Shown here: positions 25,937 to 33,001 of the stretch, piece by piece
Position numbering within the stretch: position 1 is the first letter of the stretch
Layout of the letters: each line of letters starts with the position of its first letter
NCBI GenBank assembly: GCA_003265885.1
Contig: QFBQ01000010.1
Coordinates: forward strand, 1 to 39,756
Origin: Candidatus Marinamargulisbacteria bacterium SCGC AG-343-D04
GTDB taxonomy: Bacteria > Margulisbacteria > Marinamargulisbacteria > GCA-2716485 > GCA-002719695
Length of the DNA: 39,756 nucleotides
Reading direction: 5' to 3'
Program-made: the position numbers and the translations under genes
Notes under the pieces: model-generated
The model's input: the letters and a program-made list of their open reading frames with translations, nothing else
Databases searched by the model: none
Told to the model about the DNA's origin: nothing

Positions 25937-26770
25937 CTATACTTCGTGGTCCAAAAGACTCATTTGATCAGAACTTGGTTGTGATGTTCTTATAAAAGTA
26001 TTAAATTCATTAATTTTACTTAAATATTGAGTTCGTAGAATGTCAATACCTTTTTGTGGATCACCTCCCTTTCCTGGAAAACTTTGTCGTTGTTTGCTCG
26101 CAGATAGTTGTTTATGTATTTTTAAAACTTTATCTTTTAGAGTGTTGGCTTTCTTTTTATGTTTCTCTTCTAGACTTTCAATATCATAACACAAAATGGC
26201 TTCTAGCTGTTTATACTCACCATCAAATTCAGCTAACGTAATACTGATCCTACGGTTAATAGTGCCTCGACCCAAGCCCCCCCTGGTTTTAACGCCTACT
26301 AGAGGGTTACTCTCTGACTCGGAATTAGGATTGTGTGGAGTTGTAAACGTTTGAGTTGTAACTGCTGTATGATAGTCAATGAATGCATCGAAAAGTTTAT
26401 GATTTTGAGATGTTGTCACCACTTTAGTTATCTTATCTTTAAGATTTTTAAGGGTTGCAGTTGTAGTGCCAGACTTTAAACCTGATAGACTTTGTCTTAA
26501 ATCGTCTAATGATGGAGTTGCAGAATCTAATGATTCTAATTGAGTTAATAGAACTTTTCCTTCCTGAGAAGATTCTAAATGAGCTCTAACAGCAGGCGCC
26601 AGATCCTGAAGGCCTTTAGCTCCTTGAGTAACAGCCTTAGCAGCATGTCTTATAGCACTCTGAGTGGAGCCATTTGTAAGATTGTCTTTAGCGGCGTTTG
26701 CACTAGATTTTGCTCTTTTAAGTTTTAATGCACCGCTTAACGCTCGAAGCAATGGTATTCCCCCTCCCAT
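25937..26770 (-). CDS. Unrecognised basic, helical protein
   Basis: I do not recognise this 277-residue protein. The N-terminal 70 residues are Ala/Lys/Leu/Ser-rich and helical, the middle is Ser/Thr-rich, and residues 175-235 look like a coiled coil (LEAILCYDIESLEEKHKKK). There is no signal peptide. The ATG at 26770 has no ribosome-binding site, whereas GGGAGGGGG encoded just inside it would suit an in-frame TTG at 26752 (six residues shorter). The MGGG start may therefore be an artefact. Whether it is secreted or an effector cannot be judged from sequence. Confidence 0.5.
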   Translation of the reverse strand: MGGGIPLLRALSGALKLKRAKSSANAAKDNLTNGSTQSAIRHAAKAVTQGAKGLQDLAPAVRAHLESSQEGKVLLTQLESLDSATPSLDDLRQSLSGLKSGTTTATLKNLKDKITKVVTTSQNHKLFDAFIDYHTAVTTQTFTTPHNPNSESESNPLVGVKTRGGLGRGTINRRISITLAEFDGEYKQLEAILCYDIESLEEKHKKKANTLKDKVLKIHKQLSASKQRQSFPGKGGDPQKGIDILRTQYLSKINEFNTFIRTSQPSSDQMSLLDHEV

Positions 26771-26966
26771 TTTTTCTAGGTTCTTATTTAATTTATTCCG
26801 TAAAAAAAGAGAAAATAAACATTTGAAAGTAGTTTTTTAATAAAAATGTCTTAGCTGGCCCACACACGTGTTGCTAATAATTCGTATTATTTTATGGATA
26901 AAGTCAGGTTTTTAGTTTAAAGCACTACGAATTGTCTCCAATAAAAAACTCTTTTTTAAGATACCG

Positions 26967-27038
26967 AAATAGTCCCGAAGTAATCTTGTTGTAAAAACAA
27001 CACGCTTGTAGGCCACTTAGGTATATTTAGGACTATTT
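26967..27038. other. Nested inverted repeats upstream of sufB, candidate structured RNA
   Basis: The 372-base gap 26771-27142 contains a perfect nine-base inverted repeat, AAATAGTCC (26967-26975) and GGACTATTT (27030-27038). It encloses a perfect six-base hairpin with an AAAA loop (26987-27002, TGTTGT/ACAACA). On the minus strand it is followed by AAAAAAGAGTTTTTT at about 26945-26959, which could be a terminator. The rest of the gap shows no gene. No known RNA family was recognised and the transcribed strand is unresolved. Confidence 0.35.
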
Positions 27039-27088
27039 GCCATAAAAGAGATCCGTAATAAGACTAGAGAAGAGGGAGGAATAAATTC

Positions 27089-27117
27089 TTTATAAATAAT
27101 CAAAATAAAGGTATGAT
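27089..27117 (+). promoter_or_regulatory. Candidate promoter of the suf operon
   Basis: TTTATA (27089-27094), a 17-base spacer and TATGAT (27112-27117) lie 26 bases before the sufB ATG. The -10 is good and the -35 weak, as expected of a regulated promoter. No obvious dyad for a SufR/IscR-type regulator overlaps it. Confidence 0.45.
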
Positions 27118-27142
27118 ATAAGTCTTAAAAAACGAGTTTAAA

Positions 27143-28585
27143 ATGAGTTTAAAAGAATTTGAAGCTATTGCGAATAAAGAATATGAATATGGGTTTAAGA
27201 CCGATATTAAGACTGAGCTCATTGAAAAAGGGCTTAATGAAGATGTTATTCGTCTGATTTCTGAGAAAAATAAAGAACCTGAATTTGTTTTAGAGTTTAG
27301 ATTGAAGGCGTATAGACATTGGTTGAAAATGGAAGAGCCTGAATGGCCATTAGTAGATTATCCTAAAATTGATTATCAAGATATTCATTATTATGCAGCC
27401 CCCGAAAAAAAAGAAAAGCTAAAAAGCATGGATGACGTAGATCCAGAATTAAAAAGAACCTTTGAAAAACTTGGTATTCCCTTACAAGAGCAGAAAAAAT
27501 TAGCAAATGTTGCTGTAGATGCTATTTTTGATAGTGTTTCTGTTGCAACGACCTATAAAGATAAGTTGCTAAAACATGGTGTTGTGTTCTGTCCTTTATC
27601 GGAAGCCGTAGAAAAGTACCCTGATTTAGTCAAAAAGTATATGGGGTCTGTAGTTCCTCATACAGATAACTTTTTTGCAGCTCTAAATGCGGCAGTATTT
27701 ACAGAAGGATCTTTTGTGTATGTGCCTAAAGATACAGTGTGTCCTATGGAGTTATCGACATATTTTAGAATTAATGCAGAAGATACAGGCCAATTTGAAC
27801 GTACATTAATTATTTGTGAAGAAAATGCATCCGTGAGTTATTTGGAAGGCTGTACAGCTCCAATGTTTGATAAAAATCAACTGCATGCAGCGGTTGTGGA
27901 ACTTGTGGCTTTAGATAACGCAGATATTAAGTACTCTACTGTTCAAAACTGGTATGCCGGAGATCCAAAAACAGGTAAAGGTGGAATCTATAACTTTGTT
28001 ACCAAAAGAGGGAAGTGCTTAGGTAAAAAGTCTAAAATATCATGGACTCAAATTGAAACCGGGTCAGCCATTACATGGAAATATCCTAGTTGCATTTTAA
28101 TGGGAGATGACTCCATCGGAGAGTTTTATTCTGTAGCACTAACGAATCATCACCAGCAGGCAGATACGGGGACAAAAATGATTCATATAGGAAAACGTAC
28201 AAAAAGTACGATTATTTCTAAGGGGATATCTGCAGGAAAATCTAAAAATACTTACAGGGGCCTAGTTCAAATTAATAAATCAGCTAAAGGATCAGAGAAT
28301 TTCACACAATGTGATTCGATGTTAATTGGACCTAACTGTACAGCAAACACATTCCCATATATTGATGTCAGAAATGCCTCATCAACGTTGGGTCATGAAG
28401 CCGCTACAGTCAAAGTGTCAGAAGAACAAATATTATATTGCCAACAACGCGGTATTTCACTTGATGATGCATTAACAACGATTGTAAATGGGTTTTGTTC
28501 AGATGTGTTTAAGGAATTGCCAACAGAGTTTGCAGTTGAAGCAACACAGCTTTTAAGTTTGAAATTAGAAAATACCGTCGGATAG
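27143..28585 (+). CDS. sufB: Fe-S cluster assembly scaffold SufB
   Basis: SufB is the scaffold subunit of the SufBCD complex on which nascent Fe-S clusters form. The 480-residue length is standard. Conserved segments include YVPK near 192, the beta-helix core, GISAGKSKNTYRG, NFTQCDSMLIG and HEA-x-T followed by YCQQRGIS, the highly conserved C-terminal block. It heads sufB-C-D-S-U-nfu with a nine-base gap to sufC. No sufA or regulator gene is adjacent. Confidence 0.96.
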   Translation: MSLKEFEAIANKEYEYGFKTDIKTELIEKGLNEDVIRLISEKNKEPEFVLEFRLKAYRHWLKMEEPEWPLVDYPKIDYQDIHYYAAPEKKEKLKSMDDVDPELKRTFEKLGIPLQEQKKLANVAVDAIFDSVSVATTYKDKLLKHGVVFCPLSEAVEKYPDLVKKYMGSVVPHTDNFFAALNAAVFTEGSFVYVPKDTVCPMELSTYFRINAEDTGQFERTLIICEENASVSYLEGCTAPMFDKNQLHAAVVELVALDNADIKYSTVQNWYAGDPKTGKGGIYNFVTKRGKCLGKKSKISWTQIETGSAITWKYPSCILMGDDSIGEFYSVALTNHHQQADTGTKMIHIGKRTKSTIISKGISAGKSKNTYRGLVQINKSAKGSENFTQCDSMLIGPNCTANTFPYIDVRNASSTLGHEAATVKVSEEQILYCQQRGISLDDALTTIVNGFCSDVFKELPTEFAVEATQLLSLKLENTVG

Positions 28586-28594
28586 GAGAAAAAG

Positions 28595-29335
28595 ATGTTT
28601 ACAATAAAAGATGTAAAAGCGTCGATTGATGAAAAAGAAATTTTAAAAGGAATTTCACTAGAATTAAAACCAGGTGAGGTTCATGCCATAATGGGGCCTA
28701 ACGGTTCTGGAAAAAGCACCTTGGCAAAAGTTATTGTGGGGCACCCAGATGTTGAGGATCCTGAGGGTGAAATATGTATAGATGATAAAAACATATTAGA
28801 TTTAGAGCCTGATGAAAGAGCCAACGAAGGTGTATTCTTGGCTTTTCAGTACCCTGTAGATATTCCTGGAGTAAATAACGCAGAATTTTTAAGAATGGCC
28901 TATAATGCCAAGCAAAAATATCATGGCAAAGAAGAAATAGATCCTTTTGACTTCAATGAACTTGTGAAAGATAAGTTAAAGGTTTTGAAAATGAAAGAAC
29001 GTTTTTTAGAACGCCCTGTCAATCATGGGTTTTCAGGTGGAGAAAAAAAGAGAAATGAAATTCTTCAGTTATTGGTATTAGATCCTAAAGTTGTGATATT
29101 AGATGAGACAGATTCGGGTTTAGACATTGATTCGTTAAAACAAGTGTCAGAAGCGGTAAATTATTTTAAATCACAAGATAAAATTATTTTATTAATTACG
29201 CATTACCAGCGTCTACTAAATTATATAGTTCCAGATTATGTTCATATTATGAATGATGGAAAAGTGTCTAAAACTGGTGATAAGTCATTAGCCTTAACTC
29301 TAGAAGAGAAGGGCTATGAAGGGATAGAATCATAA
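28595..29335 (+). CDS. sufC: SUF system ATPase SufC
   Basis: SufC is the ABC-type ATPase that drives conformational change in SufBCD. The 246-residue protein has Walker A GPNGSGKS (34-41), the signature FSGGEKKR-x-E characteristic of SufC, Walker B VVILDETDSGLD and the switch His in LITHYQR. TAGGAGAAAAAG precedes the ATG. It lies between sufB and sufD. Confidence 0.97.
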   Translation: MFTIKDVKASIDEKEILKGISLELKPGEVHAIMGPNGSGKSTLAKVIVGHPDVEDPEGEICIDDKNILDLEPDERANEGVFLAFQYPVDIPGVNNAEFLRMAYNAKQKYHGKEEIDPFDFNELVKDKLKVLKMKERFLERPVNHGFSGGEKKRNEILQLLVLDPKVVILDETDSGLDIDSLKQVSEAVNYFKSQDKIILLITHYQRLLNYIVPDYVHIMNDGKVSKTGDKSLALTLEEKGYEGIES

Positions 29336-29341
29336 ATTATT

Positions 29342-30562
29342 ATGACAACCATCATGAAAGAAGAATCACAATTAAATCCTACCTTATCATCTACTGATAA
29401 ACGGTATAACTTTCAAAGAAGATCTGCAGATTTATTTGAAAAAGAAGGTTTTCCTACTAATAAACATGAAAACTGGTTATATTGGACCCCGGATACATTT
29501 CAAGATGCCTTTATAACACCTCAAATAGGCGCAGAGACAAATACTGAGTCAAATGAAGGTATAGAGATTGATAATGGGCGAATTAAATCAGAAGGGACGT
29601 ATAAAGAGATTATCGTTTCTACAGATATGGCGGCATATTCTGATGTGCATCATATTACAAATAGAGTAGAAACAAGCTCATTGTCCCTATTACCCAATAG
29701 TTTTTTTGAAGAGTTTATTATTCTAGATATACAGCAAGATCACAAAGATCCTATTCATGTCACGATTAAAGCTGAAAGTCATGAAAAAGGCAGTGTTAAT
29801 ACACGTATATTGTGTCTTGTCAGAGAAGGTGTGACGGCTAATGTTGTGGTGAACCATGACTGTATTCAGGGTTCAGATACGGTAACGAATACCTATTTTG
29901 AAACAGTATGTTTTAAAGAGTCTCATTTAGAGTTGAACCAAGTATTTAAAGCAAAGCAAAACGTGAATGTATTTAATTCATCCATTCATATGCATGAAAA
30001 AGCAAGTTGTACGCATGTTAGCTATACTGACAATGCTGCTATTATGAGACATGATACAGAAGTTAATTTTCATGGTGAAGAAGCAGATCTGAAATTGAAA
30101 GGACTCAATATATTGTCTGGAAAAGAGCAGTTTTATAACCATTTAAAGGTGAATCATCACGTAGGAAATTGCAATTGTTTTCAGCATTTTAAGACGATAC
30201 TAACAGATAGCTCAACATCCGAATTTTCGGGGTTAGTCTTTGTTGAAAAAGGGGCTCATGGGACGGATTCTACTCAGTTGAATCAAAATTTATTGTTTTC
30301 AGATTCTGCAAGAGCTTTATCAAGACCACAATTAAGAATTGATGCAGATGATGTACTGTGTAACCATGGCAGTACAGTAGGTCAGTTAAATCCAGAAGAA
30401 ATTCATTATATTAAAAGCAGAGGGCTCAACGAAGAGGCCGCTAAACAGCTGTTAATCTATGGATTTGCAGAAGAGATTATTGAAAACATTCATGATACAT
30501 TGACAAGAGAGACTCTTGAAAAACAAGTAAAACAAAAGATTGAATGCATGAAGAATGACTAG
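29342..30562 (+). CDS. sufD: Fe-S cluster assembly protein SufD
   Basis: SufD pairs with SufB to form the scaffold heterodimer. The 406-residue protein has a divergent N-terminal half and the conserved C-terminal block CNHGSTVGQL, which includes the functionally important His, followed by YIKSRGLNEEAA. The stop region overlaps the sufS start by eight bases. A shared beta-helix architecture with SufB is expected from the family. Confidence 0.93.
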   Translation: MTTIMKEESQLNPTLSSTDKRYNFQRRSADLFEKEGFPTNKHENWLYWTPDTFQDAFITPQIGAETNTESNEGIEIDNGRIKSEGTYKEIIVSTDMAAYSDVHHITNRVETSSLSLLPNSFFEEFIILDIQQDHKDPIHVTIKAESHEKGSVNTRILCLVREGVTANVVVNHDCIQGSDTVTNTYFETVCFKESHLELNQVFKAKQNVNVFNSSIHMHEKASCTHVSYTDNAAIMRHDTEVNFHGEEADLKLKGLNILSGKEQFYNHLKVNHHVGNCNCFQHFKTILTDSSTSEFSGLVFVEKGAHGTDSTQLNQNLLFSDSARALSRPQLRIDADDVLCNHGSTVGQLNPEEIHYIKSRGLNEEAAKQLLIYGFAEEIIENIHDTLTRETLEKQVKQKIECMKND

Positions 30563-31769
30563 ATTCACACCTGAAAACCCAAGATCTGATTTTTCTATTT
30601 TTACCCATCATGCTGATTTAGTATATCTAGATAGTACAGCGACCACCCATAAACCTGACGGAGTTTTAGATGCGATGGCGGCTTTTTTAAAAGAAAAAAA
30701 CGCGACGGTACATCGTGGAATTTATGGATTAAGTGTAGAGGCTACGGATCGTTGCGAACACGTTAGACAACAGGTGAAAGGCTTTATTAACGCAGAAAAA
30801 GAGGAAGAAATAATTTTTGTAAAAGGAGCAACAGAAGCCATTAATCTTGTGGCTCATAGCTATGGAAAAGCACATGTTGGTAAAGGCGATAATATTGTTA
30901 TTTCTCATATGGAGCATCACGCTAATATTGTGCCATGGCAGCAGATTATTGAATCTGAAGATCAATTAAGAGTATGTCAAATCACGGATGAAGGGGAACT
31001 CGATTTAGAACATTTAAAAACTCTTATTGATAATCAAACTAAAATAGTAGCATTAACACATGTATCTAATGTCTTAGGAACAGTAAACCCTATAAAAGAG
31101 TGTATATCCTATATTAGAGAACACTCATCAGCCAAAATACTGATAGATGGAGCTCAAGCTATTGCACACATGCCTGTAGACGTTCAAGATTTAGACTGCG
31201 ATTTTTATTGTTTTTCTGGGCACAAGATGTATGGCCCTACAGGAATTGGAATTTTATATGGGAAACACGATCTTTTATTAAAGATGCCTCCGTATCAAAC
31301 AGGAGGCGATATGATTGAATTTGTATCCTTTGAAAAAACAACATTTGCAAAACCCCCGGCACGGTTTGAAGCAGGAACACCGGCTATTGTTGAAATTATT
31401 GGACTAGGTGCGGCAATAGACTATATCCAGGGCATTACGTTAGAAAGATTACAGGAAATTGATATGGAGTTATTTGAGCTTGCTAATACTGAATTACAAT
31501 CAATCCCAGAGTTGAACTTGATAGGAACAGCCGCTCATAAGTCTCCTGTTTTTTCATTTACGATTAAGGGGATTCACTCTCATGATGTGGGAACCTGTAT
31601 GGATCAAGAACATGTTGCAATTCGAGTTGGGCATCATTGCGCCCAGCCTTTGATGAAGCGTTTTGGCGTTCCTGCGACGGCAAGGATGTCCTTTGCTTGT
31701 TATAATACTTCTGATGATATTGAAAGAGCGATCAAGGCCTTGAAAAAAACAATAGGATTTTTTATATGA
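30555..31769 (+). CDS. sufS: Cysteine desulfurase SufS
   Basis: SufS removes sulfur from cysteine using PLP and hands it as persulfide to SufU. The 404-residue class II desulfurase has the PLP Lys K224 (SGHKMYGPTG), the upstream DGAQ and SHMEHHAN motifs, and the active-site Cys C362 in RVGHHCAQP. The stop overlaps the sufU start by four bases, consistent with tight SufS-SufU pairing. Confidence 0.96.
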   Translation: MTRFTPENPRSDFSIFTHHADLVYLDSTATTHKPDGVLDAMAAFLKEKNATVHRGIYGLSVEATDRCEHVRQQVKGFINAEKEEEIIFVKGATEAINLVAHSYGKAHVGKGDNIVISHMEHHANIVPWQQIIESEDQLRVCQITDEGELDLEHLKTLIDNQTKIVALTHVSNVLGTVNPIKECISYIREHSSAKILIDGAQAIAHMPVDVQDLDCDFYCFSGHKMYGPTGIGILYGKHDLLLKMPPYQTGGDMIEFVSFEKTTFAKPPARFEAGTPAIVEIIGLGAAIDYIQGITLERLQEIDMELFELANTELQSIPELNLIGTAAHKSPVFSFTIKGIHSHDVGTCMDQEHVAIRVGHHCAQPLMKRFGVPATARMSFACYNTSDDIERAIKALKKTIGFFI

Positions 31770-32215
31770 GTAATTTAGAACATTTGTATCAAGAGATGAT
31801 ATTGGAACATAATAAAAATCCTCGTCATTTTCAAGAAGTTAATCCTCATACTCACTATTCTCATGGTCATAACCCCTTATGTGGAGATGATTATGTTGTT
31901 ACTTTAAGAGTGTCTTCTAATCACGTAATAGAAGAAATAGGGTTTAAAGGAGATGGATGTGCTATTTCTAAAGCAAGTGGTTCTTTGATGACTCAAAAGT
32001 TAAAAGGGCTAACAGTGGAAGAGGCGCTTGAGTTGAAAGATAACTTTATTTCTCTCATCACCACTGATGAAGAGGATGTAGATGTCGGGAAACTTATTGT
32101 ATTAAAAGGTGTAAAAAAGTTTCCTGTTAGAGTAAAGTGTGCATTACTAGTATGGAGAGCTCTTGAAGATGCATTGACTGAAACAAGCGACTCTCATGAG
32201 ATTACAACAGAATAA
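31766..32215 (+). CDS. sufU: SufU-type sulfur transfer / scaffold protein
   Basis: SufU accepts persulfide sulfur from SufS in a zinc-dependent swap and passes it to SufBCD. The 149-residue protein has the zinc/sulfur ligands C39 and D41 (NPLCGDD), C65 (GDGCAIS) and C125 (RVKCALL). The extra stretch between the second and third Cys, about residues 80-115, separates SufU from IscU. It lacks the conserved HSC-chaperone LPPVK motif of IscU. The gene lies directly after sufS. Confidence 0.92.
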   Translation: MSNLEHLYQEMILEHNKNPRHFQEVNPHTHYSHGHNPLCGDDYVVTLRVSSNHVIEEIGFKGDGCAISKASGSLMTQKLKGLTVEEALELKDNFISLITTDEEDVDVGKLIVLKGVKKFPVRVKCALLVWRALEDALTETSDSHEITTE

Positions 32216-32228
32216 TAAAGGAGAAAAA

Positions 32229-32792
32229 ATGACAGAAACACTTAAAATAACGGCAATGCCAACCCCAAATCCGAATACAATAAAATTTTTATTAGATATT
32301 CGGTTTTTAGAGAAAGGGAGCATAGATTTTAATATAGAAGAAAAAGCAAAAGGGTCTGCGTTGCCAGAAGCATTGTTTAATGTAGATGGAATTGAAGGCG
32401 TGATGATAGGGATTAATTTTGTATCTATTACAAAAGCTGATAGTGCTGGATGGGAAAAAGTTCTAGAACCTGCGAGCGATATTATCAAAGATTTATGTAG
32501 TTCAGATAAGGAGTTGTTTGATCCTGCATTAAAAGAAAAAGCAGAGACAACATCCTCTGAAGATAATGATGTAATACGAAAAATAAAAGATGTATTAGAC
32601 AATGAAATTAGACCGGCCATTGCCATGGATGGTGGCGACTGCGAGTTTATTTCGTATGAAGATGCTATTTTAACTTTAAGAATGCAAGGTGCTTGTAGTA
32701 ATTGTCCTTCGTCTGTAATGACCTTGAAAATGGGAATAGAGAATCGTTTGAGAGAAGAAGTTCCGGATTTAAAAGAAGTCGTACAAGTTTAA
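32229..32792 (+). CDS. nfu: Nfu-type Fe-S carrier with Nfu_N and NifU C-terminal domains
   Basis: The 187-residue protein pairs an N-terminal Nfu_N domain (residues 5-90, PTPNPNTIKF start) with a C-terminal NifU-like domain carrying the cluster-binding C156-x-x-C159 (GACSNCPSS). Such NFU1-like proteins carry 4Fe-4S clusters to target enzymes; in mitochondria lipoyl synthase is a main client. I chose the ATG at 32229 because AAAGGAGA lies just upstream; an ATG at 32196 inside sufU lacks one. It ends the suf operon before a strong terminator. Confidence 0.9.
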   Translation: MTETLKITAMPTPNPNTIKFLLDIRFLEKGSIDFNIEEKAKGSALPEALFNVDGIEGVMIGINFVSITKADSAGWEKVLEPASDIIKDLCSSDKELFDPALKEKAETTSSEDNDVIRKIKDVLDNEIRPAIAMDGGDCEFISYEDAILTLRMQGACSNCPSSVMTLKMGIENRLREEVPDLKEVVQV

Positions 32793-32824
32793 ATTAACTC
32801 AAGCTAAAAAAACTGACAAAAAAA

Positions 32825-32854
32825 TTGACTTAAATTTGCCGAAATAAATACAAT
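32825..32854 (+). promoter_or_regulatory. Near-consensus promoter just before a terminator
   Basis: TTGACT (32825-32830), an 18-base spacer and TACAAT (32849-32854) make the best sigma-70-like match seen in the window. The expected start near 32861 falls inside the following hairpin. It may drive the His-rich membrane protein gene at 33002 through that hairpin, make a very short RNA, or be fortuitous. Confidence 0.4.
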
Positions 32855-32857
32855 AAG

Positions 32858-32882
32858 AAAGGTCTGTAGATGACCTTTTTTT
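32858..32882 (+). terminator. Intrinsic terminator of the suf operon
   Basis: AAAGGTC and GACCTTT form a perfect seven-base stem with a seven-base loop, immediately followed by a T-run. It lies 66 bases after the nfu stop and is the clearest rho-independent terminator in the window. Confidence 0.85.
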
Positions 32883-33001
32883 ATATTATTTTAATTTAAT
32901 TTTTAATTAGATTCTATTATTTTTATTTAATATTGAGATTTTTTGAGAATTATTTCTACAAACTATTGCGAATAATTTGCATTAGAGATATATTTATACT
33001 T

